Source: Allobosea sp. AAP35 (lineage in GTDB: Bacteria; Pseudomonadota; Alphaproteobacteria; Rhizobiales; Beijerinckiaceae). Taken from it: a stretch of 64,000 bases of DNA. The position numbers and the translations under genes are program-made. Position 1 is the first letter of the stretch; each line of letters begins with the position of its first letter. Of the stretch, positions 21,093 to 32,351 are shown in pieces. The stretch is taken from NCBI RefSeq assembly GCF_001295925.1, contig NZ_LJHQ01000038.1, positions 1 to 64,000 on the forward strand, given 5' to 3'. The notes under the pieces are model-generated. The model made no database searches. It was not told the DNA's origin and worked only from the letters and a program-made list of their open reading frames with translations.

Positions 21093-22337
21093 TCAGCCAC
21101 CGGACTTCATCTTCGCCAGCAAGGCGGGGGTCGGCCAGCCATCGGCAATTTCGCCGTTGCGCAGCTGGTATTGCCGCACCGCTTCGCGCGTTCCGGTGCC
21201 GATGCGCCCGTCGGCATCGTGGTTGTAGAGGCCGAGCGCCTTCAGCCGGCGCTGCAGGTCGCGCGTGCCGGCCATGTCGAGACGCGGCGCCTGGACCGGC
21301 CAGTCGGCCTGGATCGCGGGGCGACCCAGGATCCGGTCGCCGAGATGGCCGACGGCGAGCGCATAGGCGTCCGAAGAATTGTACTTCTTGATGACGTCGA
21401 AATTCGCGGTCAGCAGCATCACCGGGCCGCGATGACCGGCCGGGTAGAACAGCCGGCCTTCGCCGGAGCCCGGCAGGCGGCCGCCATCGGCCCGGCGCAC
21501 GCCGGCCGATGCGAAGGCGGAGAAGCTCGCCTGGCTGAGCCGGTGGTCGAAGCGCTCTGGCAAGGTGACTTCGAGGCCCCAGGGCAGGCCCTGCACCCAG
21601 CCATGGCCCTTGAGGTAGTTGGCGGTGGAGGCGAGCGCGTCGGCGGTCGAACTCCAGATGTCGGCATGGCCGTCGCCGGTGAAGTCCACCGCGTATTTGC
21701 TGTAGCTCGAGGGCATGAACTGGGTGTGGCCCATGGCGCCCGCCCAGGAGCCGCGCAACTCGCGACGCTCGACATGGCCCGCCTCGATCAACTCCAGCGC
21801 CGTCAGCAATTCGTCGCGGAAGAAGTCGCCGCGATAGCGCAGATGGGCGAGCGTCGCCAGCGAGCGGATCGTGTCCTTGTCGCCCTTGAACGAGCCGTAA
21901 TTGGTTTCCATCCCCCAAACGCCGAGCACGATCTCGCGAGGCACGCCATAGCGCGCCTCGACCTGTGCCAGCACGCCGGCATTCTCGGCGGCCGCGTCTC
22001 GCCCCCGTGGGATGCGCGTGCCGCCGACGGCGCTGTTGAGATAGCCCCAGATCGGCGCGGTGAACTCCGACTGCTTCCTGGTGAGCGCTGCGATCGAGGG
22101 ATCGGGCGAAACGCCGCGAAAGGCCGAGTCGAACGTCGCACGCGAGACGCGACGCGCTTGCGCCAGCGGCCAGAGGCGTTGCACGAACGCGTCGAAGCCG
22201 GAGTTCGCCGGTCGTGCGGCCGGGGTGGGCGTGGCATCCCTTGCCCTGGCCGCCGAGGTGTTGATCGAGCCGGTGGTCTGCGCCAGCGCCGGTGCGAGGC
22301 TGATCAGGGCCGTGGCGGCGATGACGGACAGACGCAT
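21093..22337 (-). CDS. Lytic murein transglycosylase, MltB family, with peptidoglycan-binding domain
   Basis: Cleaves the glycan backbone of peptidoglycan in the periplasm. The 414-residue protein has a signal peptide (MRLSVIAATALISLAPALAQ) without lipobox, an SLT/MltB catalytic domain (about 45-330) with the catalytic Glu in VLGVWGMETNYGSFKG and FMPSSYSKYAVDFTGDGHAD, and a C-terminal PG_binding_1 repeat (about 345-405; RDLQRRLKALGLYNHDADGR). It is the first gene of a two-gene minus-strand unit with the DUF459 hydrolase. Confidence 0.93.
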   Translation of the reverse strand: MRLSVIAATALISLAPALAQTTGSINTSAARARDATPTPAARPANSGFDAFVQRLWPLAQARRVSRATFDSAFRGVSPDPSIAALTRKQSEFTAPIWGYLNSAVGGTRIPRGRDAAAENAGVLAQVEARYGVPREIVLGVWGMETNYGSFKGDKDTIRSLATLAHLRYRGDFFRDELLTALELIEAGHVERRELRGSWAGAMGHTQFMPSSYSKYAVDFTGDGHADIWSSTADALASTANYLKGHGWVQGLPWGLEVTLPERFDHRLSQASFSAFASAGVRRADGGRLPGSGEGRLFYPAGHRGPVMLLTANFDVIKKYNSSDAYALAVGHLGDRILGRPAIQADWPVQAPRLDMAGTRDLQRRLKALGLYNHDADGRIGTGTREAVRQYQLRNGEIADGWPTPALLAKMKSGG

Positions 22338-22648
22338 GGGCGATCTCGCTTTCTGGCGGGAGTGTCGGGATGATGCTGGCCCTACAGCGCCTGAACAAGC
22401 TTAATCGAAGGTAAAGGCCAGCGGCCTGCACGACCCTGTCGGCAGCGGCGCCCTTTGCCCGCCGGGTTCGCAACGGATGCGGCGGCCCCGTCGAGGGATG
22501 CAGGAACCGCCCCGACGCAAAAAGCGTTGACGGTATCGCAAGCTGGTTCTGCTATGCGTAGGATGCAACCGGCTCAACACAAAGCCGCGAGCTGGCCGCA
22601 CCTTTCCGAAACGCCACACGCCAGGCCAAGGCGCCAACTGGACCTTCC
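22338..22648. other. Divergent promoter region, transglycosylase / galU
   Basis: A 311-base gap without a gene. Besides the galU promoter candidate at 22527 I see nothing recognisable in it. Confidence 0.5.
22527..22557 (+). promoter_or_regulatory. Candidate sigma-70 promoter of galU
   Basis: GTTGACG provides a -35 (TTGACG, 22527-22532), and GCTATG or CTATGC 18-19 bases further provides a weak -10, about 92 bases before the galU ATG. The -35 is good, the -10 is uncertain. Confidence 0.4.
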
Positions 22649-23530
22649 ATGTCGAAACGCATCCGCAAGGCCGTTTTCCCCGTCGCCGGTCTCGGCACCC
22701 GCTTCCTACCCGCCACCAAGGCGATACCCAAGGAAATGCTGACGGTGGTCGATCGACCCGTCGTGCAGCATGTTGTCGACGAGGCCCGCGCAGCCGGGAT
22801 CGAGCATTTCGTCTTCATCACCGGACGCAACAAGGCGGTGATCGAGGATCATTTCGATCTGGCCTATGAACTCGACGACACATTGCGCAAGCGCAACAAG
22901 ATCGCGGAGCTCGAGGCGCTTCTGGCCGATCTGCCGCCGGCTGGCGCCACCAGCTTCACCCGCCAGCAGGCGCCGCTTGGCCTCGGTCATGCCGTCTGGT
23001 GCGCCCGCGACATCATCGGCGACGACGAGCCCTTCGCGCTGCTGCTGCCCGACATGCTGCACCATACCCACGGCAAGGGCTGCCTCGCCCAGATGATCGA
23101 CGCCTACAACAAGCATGGCGGCAATCACATCGCGGTCGCCCCCGTGCCCGACGACCAGACCCATCAATACGGGATCGTCGGCGTCGAGAACCGCGAGGCC
23201 AAGGTCTCGAAAGTGACCAAGATGGTCGAGAAGCCGGCCAAGGGCACCGCGCCCTCGAACCTGCACATCACCGGCCGCTACATCCTGCAGCCGACGATCT
23301 TCAACCTGCTCGCAAACCAGGAGCCCGGCGCGGGCGGCGAGATCCAGCTGACCGATTCGATGATCGCGCTGTCGCGGCTCGAGCCCTTCCACGCCGTGCG
23401 CTTCGACGGCGACATCTACGATACCGGCTCGAAGATCGGCTTCCTGACGGCCAATATCGCCTATGCGCTCGATCGCACCGATATCGGCCCGCAGTTCCGC
23501 CAGGAGATCGAGCGGCTGCTGGAGCGTTGA
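22649..23530 (+). CDS. galU: UTP--glucose-1-phosphate uridylyltransferase
   Basis: Makes UDP-glucose for exopolysaccharide, lipopolysaccharide and glucan synthesis. The 293-residue protein has the nucleotide-binding [39 protein letters not shown], and [12 protein letters not shown] followed by GRYILQP and GGEIQLTDS, all in GalU order. Start [16 protein letters not shown] at ATG 22649. Downstream a methyltransferase-like gene starts 28 bases after the stop, possibly cotranscribed. Confidence 0.97.
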   Translation: MSKRIRKAVFPVAGLGTRFLPATKAIPKEMLTVVDRPVVQHVVDEARAAGIEHFVFITGRNKAVIEDHFDLAYELDDTLRKRNKIAELEALLADLPPAGATSFTRQQAPLGLGHAVWCARDIIGDDEPFALLLPDMLHHTHGKGCLAQMIDAYNKHGGNHIAVAPVPDDQTHQYGIVGVENREAKVSKVTKMVEKPAKGTAPSNLHITGRYILQPTIFNLLANQEPGAGGEIQLTDSMIALSRLEPFHAVRFDGDIYDTGSKIGFLTANIAYALDRTDIGPQFRQEIERLLER

Positions 23531-23558
23531 TGCGTCGGGCGACGCCGGATCCGGGCCA

Positions 23559-24446
23559 GTGAGCGAGAGCGGGGTCGTCTTCGACCGAGCCCTCGGCCGG
23601 TCGCGGCTGAGGCGCGCACTGGCTGCGGGCTATCCGGATTTCCTGCTGGCCCGGGCCGTCGAGGATCTGGAGGAGCGGCTCGCCGCCGTGCTCCGGCATT
23701 TCGAGATTGCCGCCGATCTCGGCTCGCCCTTGCCGCTGGCAGCGCCTGTGCTTCGCGCCAAGGCGGGCGCGGTGCTGCACATGGCGGAAGCGCCGGGTGG
23801 CCGGCCTGATCTGGTAGGCGATCTCGAAAACCTGCCGATCGCGCCAGGCGGCCTCGATCTCGCCGTCTCCCTGCTCGCCTTGCAGGGCGTCAACGACCTG
23901 CCCGGTGCCCTGATCCAGATCAGGCGGGCGCTGCGGCCCGACGGGCTGTTCACCGGCTGCCTGCTCGGCGGCCGCACCCTTCAGGAATTACGGCCCGTTT
24001 TGCTCGAAGCCGAAGCCGAGACGACGGGCGGCGCCAGCCCGCGGATCGCACCCTTTGCCGATCTGCGCGATCTCGGCAGCCTGCTGCAGCGGGCGGGCTT
24101 CGCGCTGCCCGTGGTCGACAGCGAGGTCGTGACCGTGCGCTATCGCGACATCTTCGGCCTTCTGCGCGATCTGCGGGCCATGGGCTGGGGCAACGCGCTC
24201 ACGGCCCGCCGCCGGACGGGCCTGCGCCGCGACACGCTGATGCGCGCTGCCGCGCTCTATGCCGAGCGTTTCGCCGATCCCGACGGGCGGCTGCGCGCGA
24301 CCTTCGAGATCGTCTGGCTTTCGGGCTGGGCGCCGCATGAAAGCCAGCAGAAGCCGCTGCGCCCAGGTTCGGCCAAAACGCGGCTGGCCGATGCGCTGGG
24401 CGTGCCGGAGATTGGCGCGGGCGACAGAGCGGGAGAGCCGAGTTGA
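23559..24446 (+). CDS. SAM-dependent methyltransferase-like protein (BioC/NDUFAF5-like)
   Basis: A 295-residue class I methyltransferase fold. No ATG fits; GTG 23559 ([20 protein letters not shown]) is the likely start because it opens the conserved RALxRxRLRRAL segment typical of mitochondrial NDUFAF5-like proteins in alphaproteobacteria. Motif I is weak ([12 protein letters not shown], without GxGxG), while the post-motif region ([20 protein letters not shown] and [17 protein letters not shown]) is well kept. NDUFAF5 hydroxylates a complex I subunit and does not methylate, so the weak motif I does not rule out function. The stop overlaps the thioesterase start. Confidence 0.8.
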   Translation: MSESGVVFDRALGRSRLRRALAAGYPDFLLARAVEDLEERLAAVLRHFEIAADLGSPLPLAAPVLRAKAGAVLHMAEAPGGRPDLVGDLENLPIAPGGLDLAVSLLALQGVNDLPGALIQIRRALRPDGLFTGCLLGGRTLQELRPVLLEAEAETTGGASPRIAPFADLRDLGSLLQRAGFALPVVDSEVVTVRYRDIFGLLRDLRAMGWGNALTARRRTGLRRDTLMRAAALYAERFADPDGRLRATFEIVWLSGWAPHESQQKPLRPGSAKTRLADALGVPEIGAGDRAGEPS

Positions 24447-24895
24447 GCGGCAAACAGGAACGTCTCACACGTAACGCCTTTGGCCTGTTCCGGACCATTC
24501 CAACGCGCTGGGCCGACAATGATGTCTACGGGCACGTCAATAACGTCGTCTACTATGCGTGGTTCGACACGGCGGTGAATGGCTGGCTGGTCGAGCGCGG
24601 CTTCCTCGACATTGCCGGCAGCGCCACGATCGGCCTCGTCGTCGAGACGCACTGCAGCTATTTCGAGAGCGTCGCCTTTCCGGACACCGTCAAGATCGGG
24701 CTCGGCGTCGAGCGGCTCGGCACCAGTTCGGTGACCTACCGGATCGGTGTCTTCCGCGCGGATGGCGAGCGGGCCGTGGCGCAGGGCCGCTTCACCCATG
24801 TCTATGTCGACCGCGCCACGCAGCGCCCCGTGCCGATCCCGGCCGACCTGCGCGCCGCGCTCGAAGCGCTCACATCGTCAAGCGGATCTGGCTGA
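24443..24895 (+). CDS. Hotdog-fold acyl-CoA thioesterase (4HBT family)
   Basis: A 150-residue single hotdog domain. The start is TTG 24443, overlapping the preceding TGA in a TTGA junction, which implies translational coupling. Seen: [20 protein letters not shown] with the 4HBT catalytic Asp (RWADND), [13 protein letters not shown], and GRFTHVYVD. It hydrolyses acyl-CoA thioesters of unspecified chain. Its last 26 bases overlap the convergent von Willebrand gene. Confidence 0.88.
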   Translation: MSGKQERLTRNAFGLFRTIPTRWADNDVYGHVNNVVYYAWFDTAVNGWLVERGFLDIAGSATIGLVVETHCSYFESVAFPDTVKIGLGVERLGTSSVTYRIGVFRADGERAVAQGRFTHVYVDRATQRPVPIPADLRAALEALTSSSGSG

Positions 24896-26114
24896 TCTCG
24901 CGGGCAATCTGCTGGAAGATCGGCGCGAGCTGCGAGGCATTGGACACCTCGTAATACATGCCGGTCTCGCTCGCGCAGCCGCGCAGCAGGTCCCGGTCGC
25001 CATTGATCACGCGGATCGAATAGATCTTGATGCCGCTGGCCTTGGCGCTGGTGCAGGCCGCTTCGGTGCGGTCGTCCATCGTGCCCTGGTTGTCGCCGAA
25101 GCGGTTCTGGGTGTTGTCGCCGTCCGTGAGCAGGATCATGTATTTGCTCAGTCGCGGCGTGTTGACCGGCGCTGCTTCCGGCAGCGGCGCGATCGGACTC
25201 AGGCTCGCCGCGCCCCAGGCGGCGCCGATGGTGACATTGGTGTTGCCGACCGGCGTCATCGCGTTGATCGTGCTGGTCAGCGCGGTCCAGTCGCTGGTTA
25301 GCGGACGGAGCGGCGTCAGCGTCGACTGGGCGCAGAAATCGGCGGGATAAAGTGTCTCCTTCTGTCCCGTCACCGCGCCCGCATCGCTGACGTCATAGGG
25401 CTTGTCGCGGTCACTCACGCAGCCTTCCCAATTCGTCTTGGAGATCGTCTGCTTGTTCTTGCCGGTGCCCTTGGTCTGGTCGTAGCGCAGCCAGGGCGAG
25501 TCCTTATACGAAAGCGGCAGCCGCACCTGCGTCGCGAAGGGCACCACCGAAATCCTGATCTGGTCGGTTTCGGTCGAAGCCTCCTTCATGATCTTCAGCA
25601 GGTCGAGCGAGGCCTTCTTCAGTTCGCTCATCTTGCTGGACGAGGACATCGAACCGGTATTGTCGAGCACCAGCGCAAGCTCGACCTTATTCGTTCCCCA
25701 GGCCGCCTGGGCGGTCGACGACACCGGGATCGTCTCGAAGCCGATGAGCTTGGTCAGGCTGGTCTCGACGGCCGTACCCGCCGTGACGTTGACGGTGCGC
25801 GCCGCGCGGTCGATCGCAATCGTATGGGTCCCGAGCTTCGCGTCGGAATTGCCCGCGAGATTGGCGCGGATGAGAGCTTCGGCGCGGGTTTTGAGCTCCG
25901 CATCGGAGAGTTTCGTCGCATCACGCGCGACCATCAGCGCAGCCGAGTCGACAGCGATGTTCAAGCTGGCGCGAGCCGAGCTCGCCCGGGCGTAATCGAC
26001 GCAGGCACCGGCGATCCCGATCAGCGGCACCGCGACGAATCCGAACATGATCGCGACATTGCCGGACGCGTCTTTCCTGAAACGGGACAAAAGCGACATC
26101 GACTGTTCCTCCAT
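24870..26114 (-). CDS. TadG-like pilus-assembly protein with von Willebrand A domain
   Basis: A 414-residue protein with an N-terminal TadE/G-type anchor ([20 protein letters not shown], about residues 12-31) and a long extracytoplasmic part. From about residue 145 it has a von Willebrand A domain: MIDAS-like [16 protein letters not shown] and LLTDGDN. Such proteins are minor components of Tad (Flp) pili or surface adhesins. No other tad genes are nearby, so this is an orphan. Start may be ATG 26114 or the ATG five codons in (26099, [14 protein letters not shown]). Confidence 0.85.
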   Translation of the reverse strand: MEEQSMSLLSRFRKDASGNVAIMFGFVAVPLIGIAGACVDYARASSARASLNIAVDSAALMVARDATKLSDAELKTRAEALIRANLAGNSDAKLGTHTIAIDRAARTVNVTAGTAVETSLTKLIGFETIPVSSTAQAAWGTNKVELALVLDNTGSMSSSSKMSELKKASLDLLKIMKEASTETDQIRISVVPFATQVRLPLSYKDSPWLRYDQTKGTGKNKQTISKTNWEGCVSDRDKPYDVSDAGAVTGQKETLYPADFCAQSTLTPLRPLTSDWTALTSTINAMTPVGNTNVTIGAAWGAASLSPIAPLPEAAPVNTPRLSKYMILLTDGDNTQNRFGDNQGTMDDRTEAACTSAKASGIKIYSIRVINGDRDLLRGCASETGMYYEVSNASQLAPIFQQIAREISQIRLTM

Positions 26115-26285
26115 GGCACGATCCGCCCCGTGCCGGGAAGAACAGCGCAGATCGCATGCCAGCCGCGCGCGGCAGTGCCGGAATGCGTTGTCTCAGCCGG
26201 TCAGGCGCGCTATGCCCCGCGTCATCGAAGACGTGTGGCGATCGAAGATCCGCCGCGCGGCCCAAACGCCAGGAACCTTCGCCCC

Positions 26286-28496
<2,211 letters not shown>

Positions 28497-28507
28497 GGAG
28501 TTTTGCC

Positions 28508-28798
28508 ATGGCGATGGATGCCCACGACATCGAGGCGATGATCAAGGCGGCGCTGCCGGATGCCATCGTCGAGATCAAGGATCTCGCCGGTGACGGCGAC
28601 CATTATGCCGCGACCGTGATCTCGGCCGCCTTCACGGGCAAGACGCGGGTGCAGCAGCATCAGATGGTCTATGCGGCGCTGCAGGGGAACATGGGCGGCG
28701 TGCTGCATGCCCTTGCGCTGACGACCTCGGTTCCCCAAAATCAGGGGACGAGTTTCTGCGGAGGCTGCCATGCCGGCCGATACGCTTTACGAGGATGA
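28508..28798 (+). CDS. BolA-family protein with unusual C-terminal extension
   Basis: Partner of the monothiol glutaredoxin GrxD in iron-sulfur handling and iron sensing. ATG 28508 follows GAGGAG at the purL stop. The BolA domain fills residues 1-76 (ALPDAIVEIKDLAGDGDHYA, QHQMVYAALQGNMGGVLHAL), ending ALTTSVPQ where relatives stop. Here the frame runs on for about 20 residues ([20 protein letters not shown]) and overlaps the next gene by 29 bases. The extension contains a C-G-G-C pair and looks like read-through into foreign sequence, not family sequence. Confidence 0.9.
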   Translation: MAMDAHDIEAMIKAALPDAIVEIKDLAGDGDHYAATVISAAFTGKTRVQQHQMVYAALQGNMGGVLHALALTTSVPQNQGTSFCGGCHAGRYALRG

Positions 28799-29291
28799 CA
28801 TCGTCGCCTGGGCCGAGCAGCAGTCTCGTGGCTTGAGGGAGCTTGCGCGCACGCGGCCCGATCTGTCGAACCTGCTCGACTGGGAGCATGTCGCCGAGGA
28901 GATTGAAGGGGTGGCGCAGGATTTCCTCTTCAAATTCACAGGCTTGACCCGACAATTCCTGATACACTTGGCAAAGGCCCTGTCGGTTCCCCGATCCCAG
29001 GCTTACGGGCATTGGCGGACAGAAGCGCAGGCGTTTCATGATGATGCGGCAGAGTATTTCACGCGCGCCATGCGCCAGAAGGTCGATATCGATCGGATCT
29101 GGGGCAAGGCGCTCCGTCAGGCGGGGCTGTCGCTCGCCGAGCATGGCGAAAGCCTCGCTGGCGATTTGGCTGGTGAATGCCCGCTGACTCTGGATGAACT
29201 GATCGATCCCGAACTGGATCTTGATCAAGCCGTATCGATCGCTGAAATGCGTCTCGGCCGCTCCCGCCGAGCAAACGAACCCTTGTCCTAG
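28770..29291 (+). CDS. DUF29 family protein
   Basis: A 173-residue protein with the DUF29 pattern: [20 protein letters not shown] at the N-terminus, [14 protein letters not shown], then HLAKAL and the C-terminal SRRANEPLS region. DUF29 proteins are widespread, often multi-copy and of unknown function. ATG 28770 has a good ribosome binding site (GGAGG) that lies inside the BolA extension. It sits between the BolA gene and grxD, normally neighbours, and its DNA is somewhat less GC-rich, so it may be an insertion. Confidence 0.85.
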   Translation: MPADTLYEDDIVAWAEQQSRGLRELARTRPDLSNLLDWEHVAEEIEGVAQDFLFKFTGLTRQFLIHLAKALSVPRSQAYGHWRTEAQAFHDDAAEYFTRAMRQKVDIDRIWGKALRQAGLSLAEHGESLAGDLAGECPLTLDELIDPELDLDQAVSIAEMRLGRSRRANEPLS

Positions 29292-29304
29292 GAGATCGCC
29301 ACCC

Positions 29305-29640
29305 ATGACCGACGTCAACGCCCGCCTCGATGCCGAAGTGAAGTCCGCCGATGTGGTGCTCTTCATGAAGGGCACGCCACAATTCCCGATGTGCGGCTTC
29401 TCGGGACAGGTCGTTCAGATCCTGTCTTACGTCGGCGTGCCGTTCAAGGGCGTCAACGTGCTGGAGGATCAGGAGATCCGCGAGGGCATCAAGGCCTATT
29501 CGAACTGGCCGACGATCCCGCAGCTCTACGTCAAGGGCGAGTTCGTCGGCGGCTGCGACATCACCCGCGAGATGTTTCAGGCCGGTGAGTTGCAGGCCCT
29601 GCTCGAAGAGAAGGGCATCGCCGTCAAACAGGCGAGCTGA
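29305..29640 (+). CDS. grxD: Monothiol glutaredoxin (CGFS type)
   Basis: An iron-sulfur cluster carrier working with BolA proteins in the cytosol. The 111-residue protein has the CGFS active site at residues 30-33 ([20 protein letters not shown]), [16 protein letters not shown] for glutathione binding and [10 protein letters not shown]. Start at ATG 29305 behind TAGGAG. Fourteen bases separate it from the DUF29 gene. Confidence 0.97.
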   Translation: MTDVNARLDAEVKSADVVLFMKGTPQFPMCGFSGQVVQILSYVGVPFKGVNVLEDQEIREGIKAYSNWPTIPQLYVKGEFVGGCDITREMFQAGELQALLEEKGIAVKQAS

Positions 29641-29647
29641 GGCTCGC

Positions 29648-30256
29648 TCAGGCTTCTGGGCAGGGCGGAAGCGTTTCCAGAACGTCCCACAACGCACCGG
29701 GCAGCGTCGCTGATCGTTCGAGCAGGGCGATGCAGCCGCGTCTCCCTTCCGCGACAGCCCTTGGTTTCAAGGTTGCGTTATCAAAGACACGCCACTGGTC
29801 GACGGCCGAGATGTAACGCGGCAGGTTTGCAATCGCCCGGTCGAAGCGGCGGCGGACGTCGACTTCGGCGACGTCATGACCGCCTTCGCTGACCCTGCGT
29901 GCGATCCTGGACAGCGACACCTCAGGCGTGGCGACCAGGAAGAACAGCAGATTGACGGCAAAGCCGGCCTCCCGCGCCGCCGTGATTGTCCGAAGATGTG
30001 TTTGACCCGACAAGGTCGTTTCGATTGAAAACGACCGTCGGTGCGCGATCAGCGACCGAGTCAGTTCCAGTGCGACGCGGGCGGCACGCTGCTGCTCCGC
30101 AGAGGGGTCGAGTGGGGACAGACCCCGCGCGATCTCGTCGAGATTGACGAAACTGGTGCTGCCGGACACGGCCTTGATGTGCCTGAACGCATAGGTCGTC
30201 TTGCCGACGCCGTTGGGGCCGGCGACGATCCAGAATTGCGGCTGCGGAGCATTCAT
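29648..30256 (-). CDS. Zeta-toxin-like P-loop kinase
   Basis: A 202-residue protein of the zeta toxin/AAA group. Seen: Walker A (VAGPNGVGKTTYAFRHIK, residues 11-28), FVNLDEIARGLSP with the Asp that in zeta toxins acts in catalysis, and the SFSIETTLSG motif typical of substrate recognition, followed by an RRxxxGGHDV-like ARRVSEGGHDVAEVDVRRRF lid. Known zeta toxins phosphorylate UDP-N-acetylglucosamine and block wall synthesis; solitary chromosomal relatives are often uncharacterised. No epsilon-type antitoxin precedes it. A 50-codon ORF is divergent, with palindromes between. It ends 7 bases from convergent grxD. Confidence 0.8.
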   Translation of the reverse strand: MNAPQPQFWIVAGPNGVGKTTYAFRHIKAVSGSTSFVNLDEIARGLSPLDPSAEQQRAARVALELTRSLIAHRRSFSIETTLSGQTHLRTITAAREAGFAVNLLFFLVATPEVSLSRIARRVSEGGHDVAEVDVRRRFDRAIANLPRYISAVDQWRVFDNATLKPRAVAEGRRGCIALLERSATLPGALWDVLETLPPCPEA

Positions 30257-30272
30257 ACGGTCTGGCTAGCAC

Positions 30273-30284
30273 GCGGCATGCCGC
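30273..30284. promoter_or_regulatory. 12-bp palindrome upstream of the zeta-like gene
   Basis: GCGGCATGCCGC is a perfect palindrome 17 bases before the zeta-like start codon. Together with the palindrome at 30314 it could form a pair of operators. Confidence 0.35.
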
Positions 30285-30313
30285 ATCGCCACTTTGCGCA
30301 TCTCGGCATCACT

Positions 30314-30332
30314 CATGACGTCATGCTATAAT
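30314..30332 (+). promoter_or_regulatory. Extended -10 promoter overlapped by a 12-bp palindrome
   Basis: TGCTATAAT (30324-30332) is a consensus extended -10. The perfect palindrome CATGACGTCATG (30314-30325) overlaps its TG. Transcription would begin about 30339, exactly the ATG of the small ORF, so the transcript is predicted to be leaderless. A repressor on the palindrome would block the promoter. Confidence 0.55.
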
Positions 30333-30338
30333 ATCCGC

Positions 30339-30491
30339 ATGGGTCCGTATCTCACCTTGCGCGAGCGACGTGATCGCAAGCTGGCCAATTGCCGGGATGC
30401 CGTCGAGGCGTTGAAACCGGTGCTCGCCGCCTATGCGCGCGCGCTGGAGGAAGGGATCGTGTTGGGGGCCGCCGATCCGAGCGCTGTTTGA
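30339..30491 (+). CDS. Small 50-residue protein divergent from the zeta-like gene (possible antitoxin)
   Basis: Not recognised as a family. The product (MGPYLTLRERRDRKLANCRD then AVEALKPVLAAYARALEEGI) is helical and charged, as many antitoxins are. ATG 30339 has no ribosome binding site but lies at the expected transcription start of a strong extended -10. A further in-frame ATG at 30294 would precede that promoter. After its stop, another frame continues to 30559 as LTHCFLARIDIEIAAFRAAI..., so the gene could have lost its 3' part by frameshift. Confidence 0.5.
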   Translation: MGPYLTLRERRDRKLANCRDAVEALKPVLAAYARALEEGIVLGAADPSAV

Positions 30492-30562
30492 CGCACTGCT
30501 TCCTTGCCCGCATCGACATCGAAATCGCGGCCTTCCGCGCCGCCATCGACCCAGACTGATCC

Positions 30563-32293
30563 TCACTTCACCAGAAGCCAGTCCTCCACCACCAGCGCAT
30601 CGAGCCCGCTGGTGTAGAACATCAGGATCGCATCCTCGGCCGTGTGCAGGATCGGCTTGCCCATGATGTTGAAGGAGGTGTTGAGGATCACCGGCACTCC
30701 GGTCAGCGCGTGAAAGGCCGAGATCAGGGCGTGGTAGCGCGGATTGCGCGGCGCCGTGACGCTCTGGAGACGTCCCGTGCCGTCCTCATGCACCACGGCT
30801 GGGACGTGGTGGCGGACGGCCTCCTTCCAGGTGAGCGTGCGCTCCATATAGGGCGCGTCCTGATAGTCCTCGAACCAGGCCGGGCCATGCTCGGCCAGGA
30901 TCGACGGGGCGAAGGGGCGGAAGGCCTCGCGGTATTTGACCTTGGCGTTGAGGATGTCCTTGGCGTTCGCCGGGCGCGGATCGGCGATGATCGAGCGATT
31001 GCCGAGCGCGCGCGGGCCGAACTCGGCCCGGCCCTGGACCCAGCCGATCAGCTTGCCTTCCGTCAGCAGCTTCGCGGCGACGGGCGCGACCTCTTCGGGG
31101 GCGAGCTTGCGAAGCCGGGGTTCCCAGGCCTGCATCCGCTCCAGCGGTTCGGTCGAGACGGTTGAGCCGAGATAGGGCGAAGCCGGGCCCCTGGGCGCGC
31201 GCCAGTCCGGGTTCGCCTGCGCGTGGCTCAGCCAGGCGGCGCCGATCGCATTGCCGTCATCGGCCGGGGCGGAGGGCACGAAGACCTCCGTGAAGCCGTG
31301 GCGGCCGACAATCTTGCCGTTGAAGGAGGAGTTCAGCGCGCAGCCGCCGGCGAGCACGAGATTGGCGGAGGGCACCAGCGCGGCGGTCTGCGCCAGCAGC
31401 GCCTCCATCATCTCGGCGAAGACATCCTGCCCGCAGCGCGCGAGATCGGCCCAGCCCTGGTCGAGTGCCTCCGCCGGGCGTAAACTCAGGATCTCCGCCG
31501 CCACCGCCTGCACGGCATCGGCCTTGGCAAAGGAGAGCTTGTGGCCCTCGATCGTGTAAAGCCTCCGCAGCAGCGCCATCAGGCGCTCGTCGGTCCGCCC
31601 ATAAGGCGCGAGCCCCATGATCTTCCACTCCTCGCCCTTGGCCTGGTCGAAGCCGGCGAGATCGGTGACGAGCCCGAAAAAGAAGCCGATCGATTCGCGT
31701 CCGCGATGGCGTTTCACCTCGCGGATGCGCCCGCCCTCCAGCGCGAAGATGGCCGAGGCGCCGGTCTCGCCCATGCCATCGACGACGAGGCAGGCGGCGT
31801 CCGTGAAGGGCGACGACCAGCAGGCATAGGCCGCATGGCTTAGATGATGGCCATAGCGCGTGAGGCCCGTGACATTCGCCCGGCCGAAGGCACGGTCGAG
31901 TCCGAGCAGCGTGCCGATGCCGGCGCGCTGCTGGCCCTGATGCAGCGAGGCGATCAGAGCGCGTTCCGTGCGTTCCGGCACCAGCGAGCGGTTGAGCTCA
32001 GGCGAGAGCTTGAGCAGGGCGTCCAGCGAAAACGAGCCGGCGCGGCTCATCTGGTCCAGAAAGCCGGTGAACTCCTCGCCCCAGCTCGTCGCGATCGCCA
32101 CCTCGGCATCCGGCGGGATGTAGCGTTTGAGCAGCGATTCCATGCGCGCCGGCGAATCGGGCTCGCAGTTGGGGGCGCGCTTGAACTGCAGATAGCGCTC
32201 GGTCGCCTCGGCGAAGAGAACCTCGCCGTCAGGCCCGATGATCGCGAGCGCGGGGTCATGGAAGGTGGTGGCCAGGCCAATCGTGTAGGTCAT
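30563..32293 (-). CDS. Carbamoyltransferase, NodU/CmcH family
   Basis: A 576-residue enzyme with two domains: an N-terminal ASKHA-like carbamoyl-adenylate-forming domain (HHLSHAAYACWSSPFTDAAC near residue 150, then LVVDGMGETGASAIF) and a C-terminal YrdC-like-related domain with GRAEFGPRALGNRSIIADPR and FRPFAPSIL. Family members transfer carbamoyl groups to hydroxyls of nodulation factors, cephalosporins or glycans. The acceptor here is unknown. Start ATG 32293 (MTYTIGLATTFHDPALAIIG). It lies downstream of the exonuclease-CBS fusion on the same strand, 58 bases apart. Confidence 0.92.
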   Translation of the reverse strand: MTYTIGLATTFHDPALAIIGPDGEVLFAEATERYLQFKRAPNCEPDSPARMESLLKRYIPPDAEVAIATSWGEEFTGFLDQMSRAGSFSLDALLKLSPELNRSLVPERTERALIASLHQGQQRAGIGTLLGLDRAFGRANVTGLTRYGHHLSHAAYACWSSPFTDAACLVVDGMGETGASAIFALEGGRIREVKRHRGRESIGFFFGLVTDLAGFDQAKGEEWKIMGLAPYGRTDERLMALLRRLYTIEGHKLSFAKADAVQAVAAEILSLRPAEALDQGWADLARCGQDVFAEMMEALLAQTAALVPSANLVLAGGCALNSSFNGKIVGRHGFTEVFVPSAPADDGNAIGAAWLSHAQANPDWRAPRGPASPYLGSTVSTEPLERMQAWEPRLRKLAPEEVAPVAAKLLTEGKLIGWVQGRAEFGPRALGNRSIIADPRPANAKDILNAKVKYREAFRPFAPSILAEHGPAWFEDYQDAPYMERTLTWKEAVRHHVPAVVHEDGTGRLQSVTAPRNPRYHALISAFHALTGVPVILNTSFNIMGKPILHTAEDAILMFYTSGLDALVVEDWLLVK

Positions 32294-32351
32294 GCTGCCT
32301 TGTCGAAACATCGGGAAACCGAGCCTACCCCTAGCACGGATTGCCGGTCGA

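Noticed and set aside
25824-26285. Upstream extension of the purL frame
   Set aside because: It is antisense to the von Willebrand gene and PurL homology begins at the GTG 26286.
30294-30338. An upstream ATG for the small ORF near the zeta-like gene
   Set aside because: It would start before the extended -10 promoter and translate through the palindrome; ATG 30339 fits the promoter better.
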